This document shows, in pieces, positions 9,001 through 17,500 of a DNA stretch of 19,867 nt. The notes beneath the pieces were generated by a model. The model made no database searches and was not told the DNA's origin. It saw only the letters and a program-made list of their open reading frames with translations. How positions within the stretch are numbered: position 1 is the first letter of the stretch; each line of letters begins with the position of its first letter. Origin of the DNA: Auxenochlorella pyrenoidosa. Its lineage: Eukaryota > Chlorophyta > Trebouxiophyceae > Chlorellales > Chlorellaceae. Position numbers and translations under genes: made by a program. The stretch covers positions 973,378-993,244 of the forward strand of contig KQ481983.1 in the NCBI GenBank assembly GCA_001430745.1. Reading direction: 5' to 3'.

Positions 9001-12000
9001 AATTGCACGCAACCTTTGCTGTGCTTGCCATTATGCACTCAGAAACGCCTTTCCCGCCCCTGCTGCAGCCTGCCTCCTCGCCAACCGCCCCCAGCCCTGC
9101 TGGCACGGCCACCCCCCACGCGCCAGACCGCGCCGCCACCGAAGGGTCAGGCGCCCCCGCCGCCCAAGAAGCTTCCAATGGTGAGCTGGCCATCCCTGCC
9201 TGGCAGGGCTCCCCTCTGCCCTGCCTGCTCCAGGCTTTGCCGGCTTAGGAGCAGCACTGCAGCCCAGGTGCTAGCCGCTCCTGAACTTGCAGCATGTGTG
9301 ATGCCTGGGCGTGTGCTCGACAGACCAGTGGGTCCTCCCTTCAACAGGTGCATTCCCACCACCCTGCCCTGTCTTTCCGTGCCCACCCTCAGGGCGACTG
9401 CTCCTCAGACGGCATGTGGGCGGCAGTGGCCACCGCCTACCTGGGCTCGTCCTACAACCCTCGCGCCGCCTTCAGCTTCGGCTCCGGCTCCGGCGTCGAT
9501 GGCGACTTCTCTGCCAACTCCAACTTTGATGTGCGCCCCCAGCCGGCCTGCCCGCTGTCTGGGTTCCCCTGCTGTAGGCAGAGGCCCAGGGCTGCGTCTG
9601 AGGAGGGCTTTTGCAGAGGACACAAAAACACTGCCCAGCCACCGCCCCCTGCGCACGCACACGCACTCGCACTCTCACCATCATCCCGCCCACTTCCTTG
9701 CTTGTCTCGGCTTTAAGTTTGTCTGACCGAAATGGAACTTGCCCCCCAACCCCAACCCCACCCACCCACCCACCCCACCCCACCCACCACACACACACAC
9801 ACACCACCACCACCCCAATCTCACTCCCCTACCCCCCACCCCACCCCACCTTCACCCAACCCTCCCCCGGGGCAGGTGGTGTACAGCTTCACGGAGCCCA
9901 TGTACCAGAACAGCGACGAGTCCACCAAGCGCTGCGTGTGGTGGATGTCCACCTTTGGGTGAGGCCCTGGCCGCGCCTGGCCGGACTCTCTCCTTCCCCG
10001 GAGGGGCGCCGTGCTGGTGCCCGCCGCACCGGCGCGCAGTGTGCTCCTTTGCCCTGCGTGCCACCCATCCGGTCATCCCAGCCCCGCCCGGCGCTCACTC
10101 GGCGCCTGCCCCGCCTGCTGCGCAGCGCGACCAAGCCCTGGTGGGGCGCCCGCGTGACGGTCCCCTCCCTGGCGACCCAGTTCCCAGACCTGCTGGTGGT
10201 GGCCACCGACGCCGAGCCGCCCTCCTTCCCACGTGCGGCACGCAGGGCACGCAGCCCCGGGAACAATCCCTCTGCACGCCGTGCGGTTGTGCTGTCCTGT
10301 GCTGTGCTGTGTTGTGCTGGTGTTGGTCCTCAGCGAGCGTATGGCATGCTCCACAGCGCGAGCTCCTAATGCCCTCGCATCCCCACCGGTGGTAGGCACT
10401 GCAGGATGCGGTCACCCGCCTGTTTGCCTGCATGCTCCCACCCCTCCCCCTGCTGCCGCTGCAGTGGACACAGGCAGCCTGTGGAGCCAGCTCTTCGCAG
10501 ACCCCTCCACCCGCATCTGCGCCCGCATGCCCGGCCGGTTTGCCGTGGCGAACAAGGGCAAGGTGCTAGACCTGCCGTGCCGTGACGCCGCAGGTGCGCA
10601 GTGTGGTGTTTTGCCTGCTGTGCTGTGCTGTGCTGGGCAGGGGCCAGGCAGCGCCGCATGAAGGCTGGGGGGAGAATGGGGGAGGGGCCAACCAGTTCCT
10701 GCACCCTGCAGCTGCCTGTGCCGCTGGAGCGCCGCTTGGCTAGTGCACAGGCTGATCTGGTGCGCACTTGCATATGACCTACCTCCCTGGCTGCATTCTG
10801 CCCCGCCGGGTGCAGGCCGGCCCTTGAGCCCAGGGACGCAAAACTTTGTCATCTTCGCCATCGACTCCAAGGCCAGCAAGAACGTGCCTCGCTGGACATC
10901 CATCACGCTGGCAGTCCCGCCCCAGCCACCCAGGCAAGCTGCAGGCAGCAGCTTTGCACGGAACACTTGCCTGGCGCGGACGCCTTCTGCTGTCGCAATC
11001 AGGCGGTGCAGCGTGCTCTCATTGCATGCTGATTGACTCAGGCATGTCCTTTTTCTGCATCACGCACCCTGCAGCCCACCCAGCCCGCCCAGCCCGCCGC
11101 CCAACCCGCCACCACCCTCGCCCAGCCCGCCCCGGCCGCCCCCCTCCCCGCCACCGCCAGGGGACACGCAGTGGCGCACCGCTGGTGACTGTTGCTCCTC
11201 GCATTCGCCTGCGCAGCAGCCCTGGTGCCTGCGACTGCCCCTGCTGACCGCGTGCTCGATGTATGCTGCCCATCGCATGGCCACTCAGCGGCAGCCCCAT
11301 CCTCCCCCTGCGTGCGCAGAGTGCGGCAGCAACGACATCTACCAGAAGGTCCGCGAGCGGGCCGACGCCTTCCTGGACTATGACACAGGCAAGGCGCCCT
11401 GCCCTCCCTTGCAGCCACTGCTGCGCACCAGGCAGCACAGCCCTAGTCCCTGCATGCTGCACACCCATCTCCCCATGCCATCTCCCGCTGTCGGCCCTGC
11501 TGCTGTGCCCTGGCTGTCCAGCCGTGCCCGCTAACTGACCATGCACCCGGCCGGCCCTCTCTGACCTTCCAGGCGCCAGCCCGCTGCCCACGGCTGCCGA
11601 CTGGGCGGCCCAGGGCATCCAGGACTGGCTCACCTTCTCCTCCTTCTCCATGGAGGGCCTGACCTACTCGCCCAGCGACCCCATGTTCTCGGCCAACAAC
11701 ACCAACAACAAGACCTGCGTGTGGTGGATGAGCGACTCTGCAAAGTGAGGGAAGGGAGGCCGGAGGCAAGGGCGGGGGCGGTGAGTTGGGCAGGGGCCTG
11801 GCCCGGGCATGTGGAGCAAGCAGGGGAAGACAGGCTAAGACGGCGCCAGCAGCCGCAAGGTAGCGCAGGCAATCCAGCCCTGCCTACTTCTCTGTAGCGA
11901 GCCCGCCCGTGCCATCCCTCCTCCCATGAGCCGCAGCCCCAAGCCGTTGGCCCGCCCCTACTACGTGGGGGTACGCATCGCCATCCCCACCCAGGTACGG

Positions 12001-13386
12001 AGGGTCCGCCTCGGGCCTGATCAGCCAACCAGCATAGCGTGGCAAACCCCGGGCCCGGCACCTGCATTTCGGGCGTCAAGTCGGGCAGGAATGACTTTCA
12101 AGCAGACCAAGCCTCCGCTGCGCCCCAGCAAGATGGTCCACGAGCTGGGCAGGACTCTGGCTTGTTGTACTCTGAACATTGCAAACTGCCTGCCTTGGTG
12201 CTGCAGGTCGCCAGCAAGTTCCCACTCATGCTGTTCATGCTGTCGGATGTGCCGGCCCCCACCTTCTCCCCCTGTGAGCCCAGCTAGCACTGCCGCAGAG
12301 GGTGCCACATGGTGTCGCCTGGCGTTGCAGGGCTGCTCGCTGCATACTTCAGCACAGAAATGAGGTTTGCATAGCCAGCAAGGCATTGCGCCGCCCTGCA
12401 GGCTCCCACAGGACGGGCGCCCTGCCTGCTGCGCCTTCCCTCTCTTCCAGCCGCGAATTGTTGCCATTGCCCCTCGCAAACCCTGCAGCCGGCGGTGACT
12501 GGACTGGGTGGTTTGAGGACGCCAGCACCCAAGTGTGCGCCGTGCTGAAGCAGGACATGGCGCTCAGCGCGCAGAACAAGGGGACGAGCCTGCTGCTGCC
12601 CTGCAGGGACCCAGGTGGGTGGAAGTGGGCTATTCTCAAACTGGTTGGGCTGGGACTGCATCCCCAAAGATGCTCATGCTGCAGCTGCCGGGCTGAGTCA
12701 CGAGCTTAGAGCAAGTCGAGGGCTGACGAAGCATGCCTGGGCCCCCCGTTTCTCATTCACTCTTCACATCCTCCACCAAACACCCTCGCATGGGCTCCCC
12801 TTTGCTCTGCCCAAATGCGCCCTGCAGCCAGCCAAGCATCCGGCAGCGAATTCAGCTCGCTTACCCGCTACATGGTGAGTGCGGGTCATGCCAGCACGCC
12901 CGGCCCAGTTCGGCGCGCTGGGAATTTGCTTGCAGTCGGCCGGACAGGGCAGGCAAGTGGCAGGACACATTCCATGCATGGCGGCTGGCCCTCGCGGCAG
13001 CTATCCTTTGCACGCTGTTGGCTGAGCCTGCTTGGCGTTGACAGCTGCTGAGCTAAGCGGATGTCCTGTGTGCTTCGCCCTCCCTCTGCTGCCGCTGCAG
13101 GTGGGCTTTGCCATCGACTATGCCGGCACCAAGAACGTGCCACGCTGGGCCACTGTTGCCTTCCAGATGGGCCCTGGGTGAGCGCTGCTGCCGGGGCTCT
13201 GCAGCCAGCTGCCGGCTGGGCTGCGGCGTGCTCGCCTGCAAGCCAAAGCACTTGGCCTTGCATGAGGGCAGACGCTGCCAGCATGTGGTGGTGCACTCAC
13301 TGCCTCACAAGCCCCCCGCGTGCTGCATCTCTGCCCCCTGCAGCCCTCAACCCCCGCCGTCGCCGCCGCCCCCGCCGCCAGTCTGA
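5997..13386 (+). CDS. Secreted FN3 x3 protein with duplicated novel Cys domain and Pro-rich linkers
   Basis: Exons: 5997-6128, 6244-6340, 6542-6639, 6861-6991, 7176-7273, 7446-7540, 7782-7903, 8112-8212, 8452-8549, 8736-8857, 9069-9180, 9393-9530, 9876-9958, 10126-10232, 10465-10593, 10816-10933, 11075-11184, 11320-11388, 11573-11744, 11898-11994, 12207-12273, 12489-12614, 12828-12874, 13101-13177, 13344-13386 (TGA at 13384). All junctions are in phase, giving 862 residues. Order: signal peptide 1-32, FN3 domains 45-152, 153-257 and 258-365, Pro linker 366-402, domain A 403-588, SPP linker 589-622, domain B 623-848, Pro tail ending PPPPPPV. The ATG at 5997 is chosen because it puts a hydrophobic signal sequence at the N-terminus. 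It is probably an extracellular or cell-wall protein; binding partners are unknown. GC donors follow 6991, 10933 and 11388. The main uncertainty is the join after 8857: read through, an in-frame TAG (8856-8858) would end a shorter FN3-only protein and leave the rest as a second gene. Confidence 0.8.
7000..7027 (+). repeat. Three copies of a CGCTGTGCC-type repeat in a gene 2 intron
   Basis: Three near-identical units of about 9-11 nt follow directly after the GC donor at 6992. This is a short tandem repeat, probably replication slippage. Confidence 0.6.
7426..7439 (+). repeat. Run of 14 C near the acceptor of intron 7274-7445
   Basis: The C run ends six bases before the exon at 7446 and serves as the polypyrimidine tract. 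It is framed by further CCCCA units. Confidence 0.75.
7697..7770 (+). repeat. CA/CCCA-rich tract in a gene 2 intron
   Basis: A nearly G-free C/A-rich low-complexity stretch in intron 7541-7781, just upstream of the acceptor. It is similar in style to the larger tract at 9742-9868. Confidence 0.6.
9069..9180 (+). other. Pro-rich linker exon between FN3 array and domain A
   Basis: In the frame set by the phase-2 junction from 8857, this exon reads as a Pro/Lys/Gln/Arg-rich linker with short PPP and PPPP runs ending KKLPM. It joins in phase 0 to 9393. The other frames give no low-complexity protein pattern. The linker supports gene 2 continuing past the TAG at 8856, because the frame predicted by splicing is the Pro-rich one. 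Confidence 0.7.
9742..9868 (+). repeat. 127-nt G-free CCCA/CA microsatellite tract before an acceptor
   Basis: Not one G occurs over 127 nt, which consist of CCCCA, CCCA, CA and CCA units. The tract ends seven bases before the exon at 9876 and acts as an extended pyrimidine/C-rich tract. The opposite strand is a run of short G tracts, so G-quadruplex formation is possible on the template strand. Confidence 0.75.
10287..10318 (+). repeat. TGTGC/TGTCC pentamer repeats in a gene 2 intron
   Basis: Imperfect pentamer repeats lie in intron 10233-10464. A related pentamer run occurs at 10615-10635 in the next intron, so the exon 10465-10593 is bracketed by similar repeats. Confidence 0.55.
10919..11162 (+). 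other. SPP-rich (HRGP-like) linker between domains A and B
   Basis: The Pro-rich run starts at the end of exon 10816-10933 and continues in exon 11075-11184 with repeated PPSPP and PPPSPPPP units before GDTQW. The frame is produced only by joining at the GC donor after 10933. Such Ser-Pro repeats are hydroxylated and glycosylated in algal wall glycoproteins, where they form stiff rods. That modification is inferred here. Confidence 0.8.
11163..13177 (+). other. Unrecognised four-cysteine domain, copy B
   Basis: Residues 623-848 of gene 2. It repeats the copy A landmarks: Cys 632, CVWWMS (702-707), F-x-D-A-S-T-x-V-C-A with Cys 782, LPCRD (802-806) and FAID followed by KNVPRW (834-839). Copy B has extra length before CVWWMS and around Pro-rich 712-718. 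It also has two introns (after 11994 and after 12874) that A lacks. The introns after CVWWMS (phase 2), before the W-rich strand (phase 1) and after LPCRD (phase 1) sit at equal places in both copies, so the duplication included introns. Confidence 0.78.
13344..13386 (+). other. Terminal Pro-tail exon of gene 2
   Basis: This short last exon completes the Gly split at 13177 and encodes PQPPPSPPPPPPV followed by TGA (13384-13386). A Pro tail after copy B mirrors the Pro linker after copy A, which supports this exon and its frame. Confidence 0.75.
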
Positions 13387-13779
13387 TCCTCCTCTGACAG
13401 CGGGCATGCAAACGCTGCACTGGATGGTTGCCAACCGAGGCAGCTCAGGGGTGATGTGCGTCATTTGCCGAGGCCACCCCAGTCCTGCACAGGTGCAACC
13501 CACTTGCTGCCAAGCGCCTTGCCTCTAGCTCTTTCTTCGCCAGCTTTGCAGTCCTTTTATCCACGTCGCCCCTTGCGTGCATGCCTCTGTGTTGCACGCT
13601 TTCGCTGCACGCATGGCATGTTCCAGCTTCTGTCAGTGCTGGTACCGTTTGACGTTTACCTCTCTCCGTTCCAATTTGCTCCCGCCCGATCCGAGGCTGC
13701 TCTGCCCAGGCCTCCCGACTGCCTTGGCCCAAGTGTCACGCCTGCGCAGCCATGGCCAGACCCCTTGTAGCCCTGCTGT

Positions 13780-13784
13780 TGTAA
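13780..13784 (+). terminator. Candidate TGTAA poly(A) signal for gene 2
   Basis: This is the only plus-strand TGTAA I found between the gene 2 stop and the gene 3 stop, about 395 nt past the gene 2 TGA. Confidence 0.55.
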
Positions 13785-13871
13785 GTATGGGCAGCTCGCC
13801 CTTCTGAAGTGCACTGTCTGGGCAGGGATACACAACATCATGATCCACCCCGTGCTACCGGAACACAGCGC

Positions 13872-13876
13872 TTACA
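13872..13876 (-). terminator. Candidate TGTAA poly(A) signal for gene 3
   Basis: The plus strand reads TTACA, i.e. TGTAA on the minus strand, about 90 nt after the gene 3 stop codon (13969-13967). This is a good distance for a chlorophyte 3' UTR. Confidence 0.6.
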
Positions 13877-13966
13877 AAAGGTTGGAAGCGTGCCTGGCAG
13901 GCAAACGGAAGAAGCGGCTGCGGCCTGAACAACGCAGTGCAGTGCTGCAGCGCGCTCCCCTGCCGC

Positions 13967-14576
13967 TCAGGCGCACGTGTAGTCAATTCGCAGCTTTTTT
14001 GTGCCATCAGCATCAGGGCAAGGGTTGGGACCAAGGACCGACGGGTCGACTGGAACAGGGCACAGGCTGTAGGTGGAGCCGCGCGGCAGGGAGCTGTTGC
14101 CCAGGCCGACGTTGCAGAAGCGCTTGACCTCGCTGCAGGAGGGGGACACCGGCCCATGGGGAGGGGAAGCAAGTCGGCTGCTGAGCTCCTGTGTTGCTAC
14201 AGGCCTGACTGGGGACAGGCCTGCAACTGGCAGTCTGGGCCACTGGCCATTGGTGAACAGCCACTATCACCCACGCCCCCTGTCAGCGCCCAGCATTCCC
14301 TGCCCAGCCCTCCTACGCCGTGCCGTGCCAACTCCATGCGGACAGCCCTGTGCCCCACTGCACCTATCCTGCACAGCCCTGCCCGGCACCGCCCTCACTC
14401 TGTGCCGATGTACTCACTCTGTGCGTATGTAGTTCTGGGCGCAGTCGGTGTTACCTGTGGTCCAGGTGGCCACAAAGATCTCTGCCACCTTCTGGCAGGG
14501 GCAGGACACCTGGGCCACCTGCCCGTCGTCCGCCTCGGCCCGCTTGGGCTGGCTGCCAGACACGTCGTAAGTGCAG
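13967..14576 (-). other. SUEL-lectin-like domain 3 of gene 3 (diverged)
   Basis: Residues about 592-697, from exons 14576-14418 and 14132-13967. It shows Q-V-S-C-P-C, K-V-A-E-I-F-V-A-T-W, R-F-C-N-V-G, N-P-C-P-D-A-D-G-T-K-K-L-R-I and a closing Y-T-C-A at the stop, in SUEL order. Its first exon is 159 nt with phase-2 borders, exactly like the first exon of domain 1, which supports duplication of a module. Confidence 0.62.
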
Positions 14577-17500
14577 CTGCGCCAGGGCAGGCAGAGGGCC
14601 AGGGCATGCGGAGTCGGCGTGGCAACTGCTGCTGCCACTCCCATTTGCCGCTGCTGCCCTCGGTCCAGACAGGCAGCAGGTGGCGCAAGCCCTGCATGCG
14701 CAAGCGCCAAGGGGATGCGTGCGTGCCCATTGCCCCCCGCTGTTGCTCCGCCAAAGGCAGGACCCTTGCCTCTGCCCCTCACCTATACTGCATCCTGAAT
14801 CGGTAGCTGCCGACGCCGGCCTCATCGCAGGGTCCCACCTCGGGCGGCTGCATGCACAGAAGCGGCACAGGAACAGGCGCAGGCGCAGGTCAGGCCCTGG
14901 CAGAATGCCGTGCTGCCGTGCTGCCTAAGAGGAAGTGCCGCTGACATGGGCCATTGGAACACCACCATGATGCACAAGCCGGCAGCTCACCAGGTTGTCC
15001 GAGCCGACAAAGTCCCTGGTTGGCAGGACAGACGTTGTAGGCTGGCCGACAACAAAGCTGAACTTGCTGCAGGCAGGGGACAAGTCAGGACAGCAGCAGT
15101 GCGGTGGACATGTGGTGATGTCCACATCAACTGCTTACCGGCAGGCGCCGGGGGGCAGGACAGCAAGCAGGCAGACCTCACACAGATTGGCATCTCCACA
15201 ACACGCTGTCAGTGGTCAGTGTACGAGGTCCCCACCAACGAAGCAGGATTCAAACTGTGCCCCTCCCCATGCCAGCTGCAGCCCTTGCTCACTTGTACAG
15301 CCCGGAAGAGTTGCAGACCTTGGGCAGGGCCCAGTTGCCAAAGAAAGGGCGGATGTCGGAGCCAATCAGCAGGGGGCAACCCTGCGGGTTGAACGCCGGC
15401 GTGACGGGCGTCTGGGGGCAAGCCAGCTGGCCGTAGAAGTTTTCGGCAACGTCCACCAGGCGAGGGTAGTCGCACCTGCAGGCGGCGGGGCCAGGGGAAA
15501 ACTTGAGCTAGTTAGCGCAACGTTCCTGGGCCTCTGCCAGCTCTGTGCAGTGCTGCAGCAGGGCAGCGGTGCTGGAAGGCAATGTTGGTGAATACGGTGG
15601 CAGCCAGCCCATACCAGAATCGAAGCTTTGCAGGCAGCAGTCGCAGCACCAAGGGTTACTCACTCCCACGTGAAGCGCAGGCGCTTGGCCGTGCCCGGGG
15701 CGGGGTCGCCGAACACCTCATTTGTGGCCGGCACCGAGCAGCTGACGTGGCCCCAGCAGTGCCGGTACACCTCGCTGGCGTGAGGGACAAAGGAAGGACA
15801 GCCTCAAGTTACTAGAGGCTCAATATAGAAGCCGGGCCAAGCAGCCAGTGCACTCATAGCGGCAAGGGCCTGGATCCGACCGGAACCCCCGGCACCATCA
15901 CCCGAAAGAGCTGCCGCCTGGCCCCTCCACCGGCACCACCAGCACAAGCCGGCTCACATCTCCGAGTCGGCCGAGACCCTGCCGTCGGTTGTGCCGTAGC
16001 TGATGTTTGCCAGCTTGGTGATGACCAGGCCCTTTGGGCACTGCGCCACGCCCACCTCCCCCTCTGCGACATCCACCCAGGGGTCTCCCTGCAGCGGCAC
16101 GCATCCGTAGATGCGCCTGCATGGGCGAGGGGGGTGGGGTGGGGGGCTGCTGGAATGGGTGGCAGTACGGGCGAGGGGCAGGCTGCCCAGCGTGCTTGCG
16201 TGCTGCCAGGCGACCAAAGAGGCGATGAGGTGGAGGGCCTGGCAGCTGGCACAGCAGGAGGCAGTCCACAGGCTGCGCGGATCTTCCACGCCCGCGCGCA
16301 GGCCAGCGTGCGCTTGTGCTTAAAACGGGCCCGAGCAGGACACCCCCGACTTGCGGGCAATGCTGTGCGTATTGTTTCCCCAGCAGGCAGGAGACGCTGA
16401 GGGCCAGGCTCACGCGGCAGGAGCGTAGTCAGGGATGCAGTAGCAGTAGTTGGCGGTGCAGGAGATGGTGGAGGTGGTGTTGCAGTTGGGGCCCAGCTTG
16501 GTTCCGTCGCCGAAGCAGCTCCTGCATGCCAGGAGGGGGGGCGCAGTTGCAGAGGGGCAGTGAAGAAGGGGGGTCTGCACGCCGGGTAGCCATGACAGAA
16601 GCAGGGTACGTTGCCTACCTCTTCCGGCATCACGAGGCTGGCTGGGGACCTTGCTGGCCCGTCGACAGCCTGCCGCAGCCAGAAGGGAATACAGTCCTTC
16701 TGAGGGTCAGGCTGCGCCTCAACTCGCTGCCTGGGCTGCGCCCCAATTTGCAGCCCCTCACCTGCACCCCGCGCCCTTGACTCGGTACGTGCCCTTGACG
16801 CAGCTGTTGTCGGTGGGCGGGCACGCGGTGAAGGAGGCGTTGCTCGTGATGTTGGTCTGCCAGTCGTTGAACTGCAGCTTGTACCCGCAGGTCTGGATGT
16901 AGCGCTGATAGGTGGACTGCAGCCGCGCCAGGGTGGTGGCGTTGCGCATGTCCTGCGGTGGCGCACACGAGCGGGCCAGCAAGGCAAGGGCTCGTGTCAT
17001 GGGTGGCCGCCTGCCAGGGTGCAGAGAAGCCAAGCAGATGCAGTGCACGACCGCCCCATCCGGACACGCTTGGCGCCTGCCACATGTTGCAGCGACGTAC
17101 AAGTCCTGCCCCCTTCCAACGGCAGCAGGCCGTCCCCTCCCACCAGCCAGGCAGCCTGGCGCACCGTGGGGAAGAGCTTGGGGTAGTTGAAGACATAGTG
17201 GAGGGGGGTGACAGTGTACTGCACGGGCGGACGCCATCCTGCGACAGGGCAGAGGGTGGTAGGCAGCGGCAGAAGGCTGGAGGCCAGGCCAGGTGCAGGC
17301 GAGGAACACTGCCAGCTTCTGCACGCCGTGTTCCTGGGCTGCGCCATGCCCAGTGAGTAGACCAGGCGAGCCCCTGCTCACCGTACTCATCCACCGCCCG
17401 GCGGATGTCGTTTGTCCACTGCAGGGGGGTGGGCGAGTGTGTGGGCCATCTGCTAGCTGTCTGCAAGCTTTGCAGCAGCCTGCGCAGGCATGTCACTGAA

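Larger units (their letters stand above)
9393..10918 (+). other. Unrecognised four-cysteine domain, copy A
   Basis: Residues 403-588 of gene 2 come from exons 9393-9530, 9876-9958, 10126-10232, 10465-10593 and the first part of 10816-10933. Landmarks shared with copy B are Cys 405, CVWWMS (468-473), an R-V-x-V-P segment, F-x-D-x-S-T-x-x-C-A, LPCRD (548-552) and FAID followed by KNVPRW (576-581). Cysteines 405, 468, 530 and 550 all have partners in copy B, suggesting two disulfides. The hydrophobic pattern suggests a beta-rich secreted fold. I do not recognise the family. Confidence 0.75.
13387..13966. other. Convergent 3' UTRs of genes 2 and 3 (no gene recognised)
   Basis: No credible coding exon appears on either strand. 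The stretch runs from the gene 2 stop to the gene 3 stop and holds one TGTAA on each strand. The two predicted transcript ends would lie close together near 13800-13860. Confidence 0.65.

Noticed and set aside
8848..9726. Long plus-strand open frame of 292 codons across the FN3/domain A border
   Set aside because: It mixes intron sequence with exons; only its 9069-9180 part is in the frame that splicing predicts.
15067..15292. Possible extra gene 3 exon in this intron
   Set aside because: Direct joining of 15293 to 15066 keeps frame and module order; no flanked in-phase exon with family residues was found.
15854..16987. 377-codon minus-strand open frame
   Set aside because: It runs through introns of gene 3 in a different frame from the lectin and Cys-rich exons, and its content is Pro/Arg/Ala-rich shadow.
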